From NCBI GenBank assembly GCA_036429605.1, contig JAVFKD010000004.1, positions 1,116,001 through 1,180,000 on the forward strand: DNA of 64,000 bases, written 5' to 3'. This document shows, in pieces, positions 12,201-23,800 of the stretch. A program made the position numbers and the translations under genes. Source of the DNA: Cladobotryum mycophilum (lineage: Eukaryota > Ascomycota > Sordariomycetes > Hypocreales > Hypocreaceae). How positions within the stretch are numbered: position 1 is the stretch's first letter; every line of letters starts with the position of its first letter. The notes under the pieces are model-generated. The model saw only the letters and a program-made list of their open reading frames with translations, searched no databases and had not been told where the DNA came from.

Positions 12201-13727
12201 GCAGCTGTTCCAGGACCGGCATGTACGTCGCGTCGAGTTTGGCCTCCTGGCTTTTCGTCTGATAGCTGAGAATCATTTCGAGACGCTTCTGGGGATTGCC
12301 GAATTTACGGTCATTGATGAAGAGACACATGGTGGAGGCGAAAATGAAGAGGGGGACCGCCATGCCCACCAGAGTCTGGACTTTATCATCGCCAGGCCAG
12401 GCGTCTGGCAGCCTTCGATCATCGGCTACCGAGCTGTTATACTCGTCCAATATGTTTGTGAGCTCGTGGTGCAAAAAGACGGATATATCGTGCTGGATTA
12501 TAGGCGCCGGTATTGACTGGAGGATAAAGTCTTGATACTCGCCCTTGATTGCCGTGAAGCCAAGCCGGATGGGGAGCTCTGGACGGCTCGTGATGAATGC
12601 CTTTAGTCTCGGCGATTTCAGCTGCTTGGATTGCGAGAACAAATTGATGAGAAGTTTCACATCGTTGTCCTTTTCGCATTCATCCAGGGCATCGATCACG
12701 ATGATGATGGGTCCCTCAATCAAGCCCTTCTTTGCAGGGCCCGTCTGGGCTTTTGTTGAAAGGCCAAAAAGAGAAGCTGTGTCGGGGGCCGGTTGAGCCT
12801 TTGATAGAGGGCCAAGGATGAGTCTCTCGAATTGCTCTCGCATAGACTTTGTTATGATGGTAGGCTCGCCATCAATGGCGTTCTTAACGTACGGCGCAAG
12901 TAAGGGCTGTCTCACGGCCAGATCGTAAGCAAGCGTCGTAAAGAACTTGGCTAGCCCGCCTCGATCGGTTTCACCCCTTTTGAAGAAGAAGCTGGACCCA
13001 AGACATTTTCTCGCTGCTAAAGACTGGGCGACGGTTCGAGAGATGGTGGATTTTCCAGTACCCGCCATTCCGTTTAGCCAAAAGATGCCGTGCGAGTCGG
13101 GACTCTCATCCTCTGCCCAGCTGGCTATGTCTTTGAGGATATCTACTCGGGTGTCCGGCAGGCACCTTGGGTTGTGTTCCTCAAAGTAAGAGTCAAATGA
13201 AGCGCCCTCTGCAATAGGGAGTCGATCTAGGACTACTTTCTGATCAAGGTCCAGCAAAACTTTCCTTTTGGGTAGTCAGAGCGTAGTTGAAGATTTCGCA
13301 ATTTTAGTTTCACTTACGTCTGGTCCACCTGAAGAACAGTAGCTATGACCTCCCTACACTGATCAATCTCGCGCATGATATTTATCACGTTCTTGCTCTG
13401 GAAGGGCCACGTCAAGGCACGACGCCTTATGAAGCTGAATTTCTTCTGGTGCTTGTCCGGCGCCAACTCCTCTTCAAGCTTCTGCAGCAGGGATTTGCCA
13501 TTCTTGATGGTCTCGAACATGCGAGCAGTGTCCTGGAGCCTGGCGCCTTGCGGGCTGTCGAGCAGCTTTTGCATGCTCTCCAAGGCGTGCTGAAGGTTGG
13601 CGACTCCATCACACAGCTTCTGGATATCGGCCATGGCATTTTTCACGCCTTGGGAGTACTGGACGCATATTGACAGAACCTTGACGGACAGACCGATGAC
13701 GCTGGACACGCCGCCGACCCCTTCCAT
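9237..13727 (-). CDS. NACHT-WD40 STAND (NLR-like) protein with fungal N-terminal domain; two apparent frameshifts
   Basis: Exons run 13727-13318, 13264-11600 and 11545-9237; introns of 53 and 54 nt are GT-AG. Residues 1-137 match the N-terminal domain of fungal STAND proteins (GLSVKVLSICVQYSQGVKNA, ending VLQVDQT). The NACHT domain has Walker A GMAGTGKST (about 202-210) and Walker B VIDALDECE (about 340). A linker leads into about 13-14 WD40 units, enough for two seven-bladed propellers. These proteins are intracellular switches in non-self recognition and regulated cell death. Two one-base frameshifts break the reading frame: a G/C homopolymer at 11786-11790 appears one base short (stop soon after LPP), and one at 10983-10988 one base long. 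The domains on each side are otherwise intact, with no nonsense codons. Either this is a recent pseudogene or the assembly is wrong at homopolymers. About 1,460 aa if both are errors. Confidence 0.85.
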
Positions 13728-14229
13728 GATAATGAGTCGTAATGGGCTGCGAGATTTGCATGAACTGCGGAACCTGGAGCGCTAGTAGTGCTTCCAAATT
13801 GGATGAAGAGGGGGTCTACGCAAAATATTGGGTGGATGAAAAGAACTGGCATTTTGGGACCTTGGTTGGTGATTGGGCATCACTGCATCCGGCTTCGTGC
13901 AACCTTGATCGTACGCGCCGAGTTACACATGTTGGTGCATTATAAAAGAGCGCGTTCCATTTTTTTCTTCAGAGTCGTTGGTAGCGACGGGAGAACAGCC
14001 GCGTGGAACAAAAAGAGTCCATCCTATTCTCGTCCGACATGATGAAGGGTATCTGGTGCAGAGACAAAATCCAACCTTGGAAGCGGTTAGGCACAACTAA
14101 GGATGGGAGTGGAGACTCGAAAGCCAAGATGGTTAACACAACTTGCTCCCCTCATACTGAGGACTGACATTCATTACCTACCCTATAATTCTTCAAGCAT
14201 GGCAAAATTTAGGGGCAATAATTGAAGTC
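13728..14229. other. intergenic
   Basis: Upstream of the NACHT-WD40 gene. No coding region recognised; probably its promoter. Confidence 0.4.
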
Positions 14230-16188
14230 TTGAAGGGAAAAAATCCATTTTCCATTCTATATCAACATTACCAGTTTGTTCTTAACGGGCCAGGCTTGGT
14301 CCAAATCGGCTATCCTCGTTTCATCAATGGATTATTTGAGGTCCCACGCACGTTTCACTTTAGACAGGTCATCTTGTGCCAGCCAGAACTGATCGAGGAC
14401 CTCAAAAATACTAAAGTGCAATTGCTTCGCCAGAGCTGTAGATTGACCAAGTCAGCCACTCTATCCTTATCATTGAAATGTTGCTGATATCATAGAATAA
14501 ACATTAATAGCTTCTTTAAATCTCCCACGTTATGCCCGGGTACTTCCCCAAGGGCGATGGATGGCCTGCGACTGCAAAGACTACCCCCGGTCTCATCCGT
14601 GGGACAGTATATAAACAGCTGGATCGATACATACCTTCCATCGACAACTCAATCCTTGCTGAATTGAGTAATCTAAATTTTGTAGACAGTGGTCAGTCTA
14701 ATCTTTAGAAACCAAGGTTCTTGGTCGATTCTGACGTTTTATAAACCTTTTTGAGACGGAATGCATCGTTGGCTGCTTCGACTTTGCATACTCCATCGTC
14801 GCACGAAGTGGTAGCTTCGCCATGGTTGGTTCGCGACTCTCCCAAAACGAAGAATACGTCAAGGCCGTCAAGGATCACATTCTCGGGATGATCGTAACAA
14901 CTCGTGTCCAGTTTCTAATCCCGGACTGCCTGAAGCCGTGAGTCAATATACACTGCTTCCTTGCCTCTGGGGTAGCATTGACATAAGACGCAGATACATT
15001 GGCGGATGCATCAGTCGTCTCGCCACACTTGGGACACGTTGGGATATGCATGCTTCGCGCAGGATTCTACTCAGGCACTTTGATGTACGTGCAGTGGAAT
15101 ACCGTGACGAAATGGTTAGCGGCGATGTAAATAGTAATCAGGCCAATTCCGAGAACACAAATCAGCCAGTATGTTTGCTTGCGCTGATATCCATAATTAC
15201 CACAGTACTCTAATTGTTTCGCCAGGTCGAGATCTTCCGCTAATTGTATGAGAACTCTGTGCTCCGCCAGCGATGGAGTTACCAGGAGGTGCTCGGCGAG
15301 TTGATGCTGTTGCTCTCTGCGTTCATCCATACCACATCTTATGTAAGCGCACAGCATGGGCGGTAGCATGACCTTCTAATCAGTCGTTGATAGGCTCTCT
15401 ACGGCGCCCTCGCTGAACTGGCCCGACGTCCTGAGTATCTTATACCTCTGCGTGAGGAGATAGAGGCTGTCTTCGCTCAATCGGGAGCTACTGTCGAAGC
15501 GTGCGATAAGATGGTCTTGCTAGACAGTTTCTTGAAGGAGTGCCAGCGGCTCTATCCCCCTGCAGTCGGTATGTTTATCCAACGTCGATTAACTATAAAA
15601 TGGTCTAGGTTAGGCTAACTAAGGGTATATAGTATCTGCTCACCGAGTTTGTGTTACAGTACTAAAGCTTTCTAATGGTTAAGATTCTTTCCTAATCTTT
15701 CCATTAAAATAATATAAAACTAAAGACTTAACAAATAGGTATAACCCTTCGGTCCGGGACCCATGTCGGTGTCCCAAGCGGCCTAATCCAGCGCTCAAGC
15801 ATATACTACACTAACCCGGATACTTTTGATGGATTCCGGTTTGTGAATTTAGCTGCCGCTGGAGCTAAAAGCACCCGTCTCGTCGATCTCAGCCCTGATT
15901 ATCTAGTCTTTGAGATGGGTATACATGCTTGGTAAGGATCTCCTGTACCTTATTTTCTTTTCTAGATTTCTATTCCAAGCATCTGTTCTATTGGCTGACT
16001 TATATTCTAGTCTCGGCCGATGGATGGCCAGTGCACTGATGAAACTCGCCTTTGCTCGCATTCTCACTCACTATGATGTTTTCTTGCCTGGTTTATTAGA
16101 GGTTCTAATAATCGGGTCTCTCTCATTTGAGGAGTTCTATGTGCCAAACTTCGGACTACATATCGGTTTACGCCAGAGGAAGAAATAA
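14230..16188 (+). pseudogene. cytochrome P450 relic with intact C-terminal half
   Basis: The fragments follow P450 order. 14270-14415 encodes an N-terminal segment (NGPGLVQIGYPRFINGLFEV, then CQPELIEDLKN). 14820-15010 encodes FAMVGSRLSQNEEYVKAVK through IRRRYIGGCIS. After a damaged stretch with an in-frame TAA at 15241, the I-helix AFIHTTSY resumes and the rest is clean. That part includes the K-helix ExxR (ECQR), LYPPAV, a PERF-like FDGFRF and the heme loop FEMGIHACLGRW, whose Cys codon is split by an intron starting at 15935. Four plausible GT-AG introns link the 3' exons. The sequence between about 14490 and 14780 and between 15060 and 15240 is not alignable to a P450. P450s are ER membrane monooxygenases; this copy is probably dead. 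The C-terminal VPNFGLHIGLR suits fungal P450s of secondary metabolism. Confidence 0.8.
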
Positions 16189-18391
16189 TCACGCATGCAA
16201 CGAGACGACAGGGCTATGAATTCGAATTCTCGGAAGCAAAATCGCCTTACCACCAGTCATGTAATTAATCAACTAATCTGAGATTAAATTCAGGGATTAA
16301 TTAGCTATTATCCTATTCACAAGCCCTTACAATAATCCCTATAAACAAAGCTCGTTCCTAACATCCTCTGATAGCACCTGTTATGTCTCTTGCACTCAGC
16401 TCCCTACTAGTTACTTGTTAGAGGCTCGGGGTATACAAATGGAGCAAAATACAAAGAATTAATAGGGTTTACGGAGTAAAAGAAGCTGAAATTAGCAGCC
16501 TATATTATTGTACAGTAATAAAAGACAATAATAAAGCCAAGATTGATGTTTTTCTGTTACTTACTACTGCCACTACTACCACCACCACCTACACCTTACT
16601 TCTTACTTTACTACTGCTTCGCGTTTCGGGGCAGGAGATGCAGGGGAGGGGGTCGTGGAAGCTGATTGGTGTAAAAGCTAGAACGGGGCGCGTTCTAGTA
16701 GGGACTTACTGGGTAGGCTCTTGGGCAGGGGATCAAGGCGAGGGATGGCCCGACGGGCTTCAAGGGTACGCTGCTTCTGCCTGAGTGGCTCTATGAGGGA
16801 CGTCTTTTGCTTTTGGATGTCGGCTGGCGACAAGGTAAGGGTGTTTGTGGTAGGATGTTGGGCGGTCCAGCTTGCTGTTGACGGTCCTCGCAGCATGCAG
16901 TGCGACGGATCAGACGAGCCCCGATCCGCCGTTCCCGCTGTCATGCAATGATCGATGCGGCCCAACCTTGGCGCTGCTGTAGCAGCATTTCTTTCAGGCT
17001 TAGGGCAGCCAAGTACATGCTCCGAAGAGGAAGTCTGAAGCGGTGCCTTGGCATAGACCTTGGACGAGAGCCATCTCAATGCACACCATGCTCGCGAGCG
17101 CGGCATGATTGGCTACTCTAGGCACGCGGTGGCATCGATTGATCCTGTGCCCAGTTTGGCATGATGCATGGGGTCGTCGGTGTACTTGATCTTCATTAAC
17201 CCACTCTGAATTTCAAAATGTATACATTTATAGATGGGTAACCATATTACAGTGCTACGTGGGCTAAAATATTGGACATCTGATTGCGTACCGTAGCCGG
17301 TAACTTGATGGTGCCTGCCGGTTGGTTATGTGGGCCAATCGTGCAGAATCATTGGCAAGGGGATACTGGAGAACGCCACCCGTAGCTGTGGTAGCCGTGG
17401 TCAAACCACAGCTTGTATGCTAGACTAAATGTAGCCAAGGGGATTGTTGTTCCGCAAGGCGTATACGGCTCAATGTGGGTTAAGGGTCATGATATGTACA
17501 AGTATCTGGTGCATGATGTTTAGTCGTCTTCTGCTTTTCAATGCCAAATGACCAGCATAGCTTTGGTCTCCTTCATAACCTGCATTATGGTCTACAGTAC
17601 ATTGTATGTTTTATCCACATACCATCTTTATATTCGGTGAGTATTCTATGCATCTCGAGCCTGTGCATGGCTTTGTATATTGCATTGGATGACTTATGTG
17701 CTTGCAAATATACAACCTGTCTAGTGTACTAACCTTAATCACCGGGACTGCTGAAGGGTGTTTCAGAACAAGGCTCATTCCGGTCCCGAGAGTAGTAGTT
17801 GATACAAGTAGAACCGTCGGTGAATTAGACTTAAGAGAAATTAATCAACAACATTAGGAGCCCGAGAACCTGAGTCACCCACTCCAATTTCAGGACTGAC
17901 ACTGGTTGTCTCGACCGTCAAGCCACAGCCATCTGACGTCTACGAATTTCCGAAAGCGGCGGGATGCAGCTACTTGTAGTTTAGGAAATGGCACATCTTG
18001 CTTGGCTGGTTTAGTACACGGCAGATGCCGCTAGTTAGTGCTACAAATCGAGCCAACCCCGCAAGCGCTAGCAGACATGACAAGAGCACCCTGGCAGATT
18101 GAGCAGCACGCTTATGCCAGATTCGACGCTTCTAAACTGAGACCTGACCCCTGCTCGGCTGAGGGGCCGGCCAGAACCAGCCTGTGTTCAATAAACCCGT
18201 ATAGGCATATATAACCGAGTGATTATGAACAAGACAGACAGTTATCCCGCATATGGAGAGACATGCCAGGTATTTGAGCAGCCACGTGAACCACCTTTGC
18301 CAAAAATCCTGTTTTCTGATCATATGACTATGATCTGGGTTACCCCTGCGCCAACGAGGCACGGCACTTTGTAATAAAACAGCAGCTGTGA
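16189..18391. other. intergenic, 2.2 kb, no supported gene
   Basis: This contains a CAC/CTA-rich low-complexity patch near 16560-16620. A 142-codon minus-strand open frame at 16678-17106 has no family I recognise, and its composition looks like chance. Neither is supported as a gene. Confidence 0.4.
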
Positions 18392-18730
18392 CGAACGTGG
18401 AGTGATATTGCTAGGTACGCTAGAGAGGTTCTCGCAGCTCAAGACAGTCGTCACTTTGTTCTACAAGTAGCTTTCACGTTATGTACTTGTGATTCCCGAA
18501 TGCGGATATGGAATTTCGATCGACTTGGGGGTATTGCGTCCGACCACTTCGACATCAACGAAAGATTGGCAGCAATTCATCTCGACCATCCTCGGATTCC
18601 TCTCGATGAGCGAGAAGGACCTTGGATTCGATCCCTCGATAATAACGTCTGGCGCAAGCGTTTCGTCGAGATCAAGCGAGGTGACCGCACGGAGCCTAAG
18701 AAAACAATCGTATCCGCATCTCTTGACTAA
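18392..18730 (+). pseudogene. FunK1-type protein kinase fragment
   Basis: The fragment encodes TWSDIARYAREVLAAQDSRH, then RIWNFDRLGGIASDHFDIN, ISTILGFLSMSEKDLGFDPS and RFVEIKRGDRTEP. This is the order found in the N-terminal half of fungal FunK1 kinases (YAREVxxAQDxRRFVLGFTLCG, WxFDRLGGIASxxFDIN, LGFLWM..LGFDPT). The segments lie in frame 2, then frame 0, then frame 2 again, so two compensating indels have occurred. No catalytic loop (HRD/DFG) follows. It is a truncated relic. Confidence 0.75.
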
Positions 18731-19153
18731 TAACGAAAGAAGAACATAGGGCATAACGTCATGAGGTATCTCCCCGTCGGTTTCACCTATGAGATATCAT
18801 TGGTCATTAGCGTACTACTTGTACTTACTCCCTTTTCTCCGTTGGCACCCTAGACGTATATACCGTGTCTGACTTCACGTCCAATTCCCTGTGTTTTAGA
18901 CAACTGCCATCCTTCGCCTTTGATAGGCGTAATAGTATGGAGAGAAACTATCAAAACAGGATTTGAGCTCCCGTCCCTATTATAACCCATACACCGACTT
19001 TTCAGCCACTTTTAATCGATCATGTGTTCTGAATATCTCAATCGCCTTCGCGAAAAAGCATACCATAATCAGTTGTACAATGGCCCCCGACCTGTCTCGG
19101 ATCTAGCATCGGTCTGCGGCGACCGCGGAAGAAGGCGACCGCCATTAATAGAA
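18731..19153. other. intergenic left of hAT element
   Basis: This is the flank of the hAT insertion. A small open frame at 19022-19252 runs across the transposon boundary and is therefore not a native gene. Confidence 0.5.
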
Positions 19154-19161
19154 GCTACAAG

Positions 19162-19183
19162 CAGCGCTTCTTTCAAGTCAAGC
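19162..19183 (+). repeat. left TIR of hAT element
   Basis: The 22-bp perfect inverted repeat is followed by tandem CAAGCAAG units up to about 19250. Confidence 0.9.
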
Positions 19184-19499
19184 CAAGCAAGCAAGTTTGG
19201 CAAGCAAGCAAGCAAGCAGAGCTTATTTTTTTATCCAAGCAAGCAAGCCTGAATAGCCTCAGGCTTGGTTAAGCTTGACAAGTTTAGGGTAGCCTATTGT
19301 CGGATCGGAATAATAATAACCCGGCCTCGGAGCTGGATAAATTTCCTAATTAGGCATGACCCACCCATTTTCAGCCAATCGGCCAATTGTTTTACCGTAT
19401 CCATACCCCTTAATTCATCGTTAGCCTAACCAACTAGAAATCTTAACACCAGGAATTACATTATGCATCTTAATTATCATTACTAATTATAAATCGCTT

Positions 19500-21940
19500 T
19501 TTGAACGTTTCGCTGCCTCGCGGTATTATTAAGCAGCTCACAGATGCCTCCGAGCCGGTATCACAATCCGATCATGCCCTCGATCACGTTGTCAAGGCCA
19601 AATGGCATGGCCGTACCTTTATTCTTGAGGATATTGTCGCGAAGCTCGGCAACCGTGGCCGTTCCTCATTTATCAAGGATCACGGTATCTTTGTCCGAGA
19701 GATACTATTAACCGGGAAAGGTCAGGCTTTATTTCTTACTTTAAATACTTTTCTAACGTTCTTTAGGAGACGCCTTTTGGGTATGCAAATACTGCGACAA
19801 AGCCGGCTGTTCAAAACCCTTCCCTGTAAATGCAACTTCATCACCGTCAAGGCATCTTTTTATAAATCATAGCATCTCAAAAGAAAAACATTCAAATACA
19901 TCAACGCCTATAAACTCAGAATCCGATGACGGGCCAATCCCAAAGCGCATACGATCTCAAGTTATTCTACGATCTGAGGTACAATACACACAAGAATTAG
20001 CTCTTGGCTTTCTTCTTAAGAAGAATCAGCCTTTTACTATATTTAAGTCACAATTTCTTTCTCATCTATTACATGGTATAGATCCTGATCTTTATTCCAA
20101 GGTCTCTTAGAATAAGGATAGCCAAAAAAGAGCTCTTGATTCTATTTATAACAAGAAAAAAGCCCTAATTCATCAGCAACTTCACAATGCCCTTACACAT
20201 ATCCATCTCTGCTTTAACCTTTGGACCTCGCCGAATCAATACACGATAATAGCTATAACAGCCCACTTCCTAAGCCCAACTGGAAAGCATTAACAACGCC
20301 TTCTTTCCCTTCGAGAGCAATCAGGCTCGCATTCCAGTAAAAATCTTATATTAACCTTGCTTAAGGTCATCAATGAGTAGGAAATCAATGATCGAATCAA
20401 TACTATTATCTCTAATAACACCTTTAATAATAATACATACTTACAATACCTTTTCCATCAATTATATCCAACGATAATCGATTCTGATATCACAAAGCGG
20501 CGAATACGCTATTACAGGCACATCCTGAACCTTATTAATCGTGCCTTTCTCTTTGGTAAGGATACTAATAGCTTTAAGCAGGAGTCACAGATTCTTGAGC
20601 TGCGTGGCTATGACAAAGATAATCTATAGCATTGGAGAAAAAAGAACCAATTAGCAAGCTACGTAACATCATCAAATACATTCGAGCATCACCTTAACAG
20701 CGCGAGAAATTCCGGAATTACATTAATAAATCTGATTCTCTCGAATTTACACTCTATCAACCATCAAAGCTAAAGGTTATCCTTAATAATAACACTCGTT
20801 AGAATTCAACTTTTATAATAATTAATCGTGCACTAATTAAGCAATCCCAAATTAATAGCTTTATTGTACATAAGGGTATTTAACAACAATACCATAACAA
20901 TAGTATACCCAAAAATAATATCCTTACTCCAGAGGATTGGCGCCTTCTTGTTAAAATCAAGGAAATACTTCGACCTCTTCATCATCAAACAATGCGAACC
21001 CAAGGTTTTATGCGGCAAAACGGTCATGGTCAATTATAGGAAGTTATTGTTAGAATGGAATATCTTCTTGATCAACTAGAGGATTAGAGAGCTCTATTAG
21101 CAACGCCTACTGATAAGCAAATTCAATAGACTCAACGCCAGATACTGGATTCAACTCCCCGCCGACCTCGCCGAGGTCAACGCTCAAATCAAGCACCTGT
21201 TTCTACGAATAGCCTGCTATTACACACCCAAGACAAATATCTTCTTTTAACAGATAAGCAATAACGCTATTCTAACCTCGATTTAATATTATAAGAATAT
21301 ATACAGATCTCGGTTATAATAGCTTAGTCAAAATTGAACGAATATTACATAAAGCTCAGGGAATCTTCTCTCTTTGCTACAGCGGTTATTCTATATCCGG
21401 GCTTAAGCTTGCGTTGGCTTAAGCACCATTGGTATCAAAAAGAACAGATTACCTGGCTGTATGAGGTAAAAGAGGAATTGTCTGCTTTTTGGGATGATTA
21501 GTATCGGCATAAAAGAGATCATCAGCAACCCGATGAACCAACCAATCAGATCTCTGCTCTTGAGCTGCTTCGGTCACGGAAAGAGCTAGGTCATTATGAC
21601 CAATGGATCAAGAATACGACTACACGGCTGTCAGATAATAGCTCAGAGCTTGATCGTTATTATCGACTTGATCTTTCTGTAGAGACTGATGATCCTGTTC
21701 AGTGGTGGATCTCATAAAAGGCAGCATTTCTAACTCTAAGCAAGCTTGCTTTAGATATCTTTGCAATTCCTGCAATAGCTGCTAACTGTAAGAGAGAGTT
21801 TAGTCTTGCCAAGCTAACATTATCAACATAAAGGCTCTTAATGAACCCATTAACGCTTGAGATAGTGCATTGTATGAAGAATTGGCTGCAAAGAGGTGCA
21901 ATTACGCTTGGTAACTTCCTCTATCAGAGCCCTGCTTAAG
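19500..21940 (+). pseudogene. hAT transposase relic with BED finger and hAT dimerisation domain
   Basis: The relic starts near 19500 and contains a 46-nt intron (19721-19766). Splicing creates the BED-type zinc finger FWVCKYCDKAGCSKPF...HLFINH. Farther on are FNLWTSPNQYTIIAITAHFL, YRHILNLINRAFLFG and a C-terminal dimerisation region with VQWWIS, KLALDIFAIPAIAANCKREF and KNWLQRGAITLGNF. The frame is interrupted by TAA/TAG codons at places where the family has Gln or Trp (for example after VQWWIS and after KLTLST), which are C-to-T or G-to-A changes. The protein would be a Restless/Tol-like cut-and-paste transposase; this copy cannot make it. Confidence 0.88.
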
Positions 21941-22084
21941 ATTATAATGCGTAACTAGCCAGGTCAGACCTCAATTCAATTGACAATCCTATCAAGCGTA
22001 TCAAGTACTTGGCAAGCCTGTCAAGCAAGCAAGCCTACCGAGGTCACAGTGACAAGCAAGCAAGTTTTGGCAAAAATCGCGCTT

Positions 22085-22106
22085 GCTTGACTTGAAAGAA
22101 GCGCTG
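22085..22106 (-). repeat. right TIR of hAT element
   Basis: Reverse complement of the left TIR, preceded by CAAGCAAG units from about 22022. Confidence 0.9.
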
Positions 22107-22114
22107 GCTACAAG

Positions 22115-22501
22115 TAGAACCAACTCAAGGTTAAAGAAGGGGGCATAAAGTATAAAGTAACTTTTGATAATTAAATGGTTTACTATTCTTTACAAATTAC
22201 CTTGGAAGGGATTACTTTCCATCCATTTTCTAGTAACTGATGCCGTTAAGCAGTGGGCCGCGCCGTAACAGATCGGCGATTATTAGTTCAATGTCTTAAC
22301 TCTGGTCAGCTGCCACCGACAAGTTTCTTTTGTCACTGAGTTTGTTTCACTGCCGTACACGGGATATGAGACATAGGCGGGAGAGAAAACAGGAATACAA
22401 TAAAGACCCATTTGGTCTGGGTTCATAACTATTTAAACCTTCTGAGAACCCGTATGATAGAACAGCTTTCTTCTCCATCACACAACACAACACTCCTCAC
22501 C
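22115..22501. promoter_or_regulatory. probable promoter region; TATA-like box at 22430-22437
   Basis: TATTTAAA lies about 65 nt upstream of the chosen ATG (22502), which has a good CACCATG context. An ATG at 22412 is upstream of this box and therefore unlikely to be used. Confidence 0.4.
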
Positions 22502-23800
22502 ATGCATCTTATCAACGGTCTCCTCCTTTTCTCTTCAATTGCCTCTGTTAAGGCTGTGCCCTCTAAGAGGGCATCTCCATCATATTTCGACTATGGCGAG
22601 CTGAGACTCTCTGTGACGACAGCATATAACTGGATCTACTCTGACACTGGCACCGGGTCCAAACGGGACGTCAGTGTGTGGCACCCAACAGAAGATGCCA
22701 ATTTTCGTCCCTTGGGCAGTGTTGGCGAGGGGAGTTACGGTGACCCTGTCAATGGCAAGCGAGCAACCTTAGTTGTTGGACTGAATCCGGCGCAGCCACC
22801 AAAGGATCAGTCAAAGCCAGCCCTCAAGGACCCAGTCAGCTGGACCAATGTATGGACTGACGCTGGGACTGGTGGAAAGTACGATGGCTCATTCTGGACA
22901 CCTGTTTGCCCCGGTGGCTATGTATCCCTAGGAGATGCCGCCTCCGCTACATACAACCCACCCACTCACAAGGTGTGGTGCTTGCGAGAGGACCTTGCCA
23001 AACAAGGCACATACGAAAAAGCATCATTATGGGACGACACGGGATCAGGGGGTAAGCGAGATGTCAGCCTGTGGGGTATTACCCCTAGCTCGATTGGTGT
23101 TACCGGCTCTGAATCCCTTCCATTGTACGCTGGCACTTTCCGGGCTGTGGGGAATTACAACAAGCCCACCGCCCCTGCCTGGGTCCTTTCCATTAAGGTT
23201 CCAAAGGCCTTTACTCAATTCACAGCTAAAGTGCCGAAAGTGACGGAGCACACTATTCCTAGCAAGGGCGACTTATACAATGAGATGGAACAGGCCAAAG
23301 TTACTCTACCACTGACTGCCTACTTCGACCCCAAGGACGCCAGCCTCATCAGGAATATTCGCACTCCGTTCATGACAATCACACGATCTGTCGCGTGGTA
23401 CGTGGAGGGAATTTGGGAGAACGATTCCGCAGGGAATGTAACCCGAAGTGACGAGGTATCTTATGGCTTTAGCAAAGAAAAGACCGAGTCTATGGAACAT
23501 AGTGTTGGTGTTTCCATGACAGCAAGTGGTGGCATTGGTCTTGTTGACTATGAGGTCAGCCTCAACTACCAGTTTACCTACTCTACGTCTACTACGTTTT
23601 CTGAGTACACAGGCTTTGTTAAAAAGGAGGAGTTCACTGTCCCTGAACACTATGTTACCGTTATGTTTTGCAAGCTGATCCGTGTACGGGGTACTCTGCC
23701 GGATGGAACTGTAATCCACCAAGGTGATAACCTTGCCAGTGGCGAATTCCATCTCAGCGGGGCAAACATCACCCAACCTGTTTCTCGCGGCTCAAGCTAA
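22502..23800 (+). CDS. secreted Vps62-domain protein with possible aerolysin-like C-terminal region
   Basis: Single-exon gene, 432 aa. Residues 1 to about 20 form a signal peptide (LINGLLLFSSIASVKA), followed by a KR pair that could be a Kex2 site. The N-terminal half matches the fungal Vps62 domain, with three similar modules (DTGTGSKRDVSVWHP, DAGTGGKYDGSFWTP, DTGSGGKRDVSLW), each a DxGxGxKxDxSxW motif, perhaps a blade-like repeat. The C-terminal half is Ser/Thr-rich with alternating polarity (SLNYQFTYSTSTTFSEYTG), reminiscent of the membrane-insertion region of aerolysin/MTX-type beta-pore-forming proteins. That similarity is by eye only. Secretion is well supported; pore formation or toxicity is inference. 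The gene is undamaged although it lies between a dead transposon and an AT-rich block. Confidence 0.75.
   Translation: MHLINGLLLFSSIASVKAVPSKRASPSYFDYGELRLSVTTAYNWIYSDTGTGSKRDVSVWHPTEDANFRPLGSVGEGSYGDPVNGKRATLVVGLNPAQPPKDQSKPALKDPVSWTNVWTDAGTGGKYDGSFWTPVCPGGYVSLGDAASATYNPPTHKVWCLREDLAKQGTYEKASLWDDTGSGGKRDVSLWGITPSSIGVTGSESLPLYAGTFRAVGNYNKPTAPAWVLSIKVPKAFTQFTAKVPKVTEHTIPSKGDLYNEMEQAKVTLPLTAYFDPKDASLIRNIRTPFMTITRSVAWYVEGIWENDSAGNVTRSDEVSYGFSKEKTESMEHSVGVSMTASGGIGLVDYEVSLNYQFTYSTSTTFSEYTGFVKKEEFTVPEHYVTVMFCKLIRVRGTLPDGTVIHQGDNLASGEFHLSGANITQPVSRGSS

Larger units (their letters stand above)
19162..22106 (+). mobile_element. complete hAT-superfamily DNA transposon, RIP-inactivated
   Basis: 2,945 bp, bounded by a perfect 8-bp target site duplication GCTACAAG (19154-19161 and 22107-22114), the hAT signature. 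The terminal inverted repeats begin CAGCGCTTCTTTCAAGTCAA and match perfectly for 22 bp. Just inside both ends are clusters of CAAG/CAAGCAAG repeats, typical of subterminal transposase-binding arrays. The element carries a transposase relic (separate entry). Confidence 0.93.

Noticed and set aside
15067..15369. 100-codon minus-strand frame with a hydrophobic segment inside the P450 relic
   Set aside because: Antisense to recognisable P450 text; the hydrophobic stretch is a by-product of the opposite strand.
16678..17106. 142-codon open frame on the minus strand
   Set aside because: No family motif, no splice or start support, and composition like the surrounding non-coding DNA.
19162..22106. 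CRISPR-like array suggested by regularly repeated CAAGCAAG units
   Set aside because: Units are short, tandem and confined to the ends of a hAT element in a eukaryotic genome; they are subterminal repeats.
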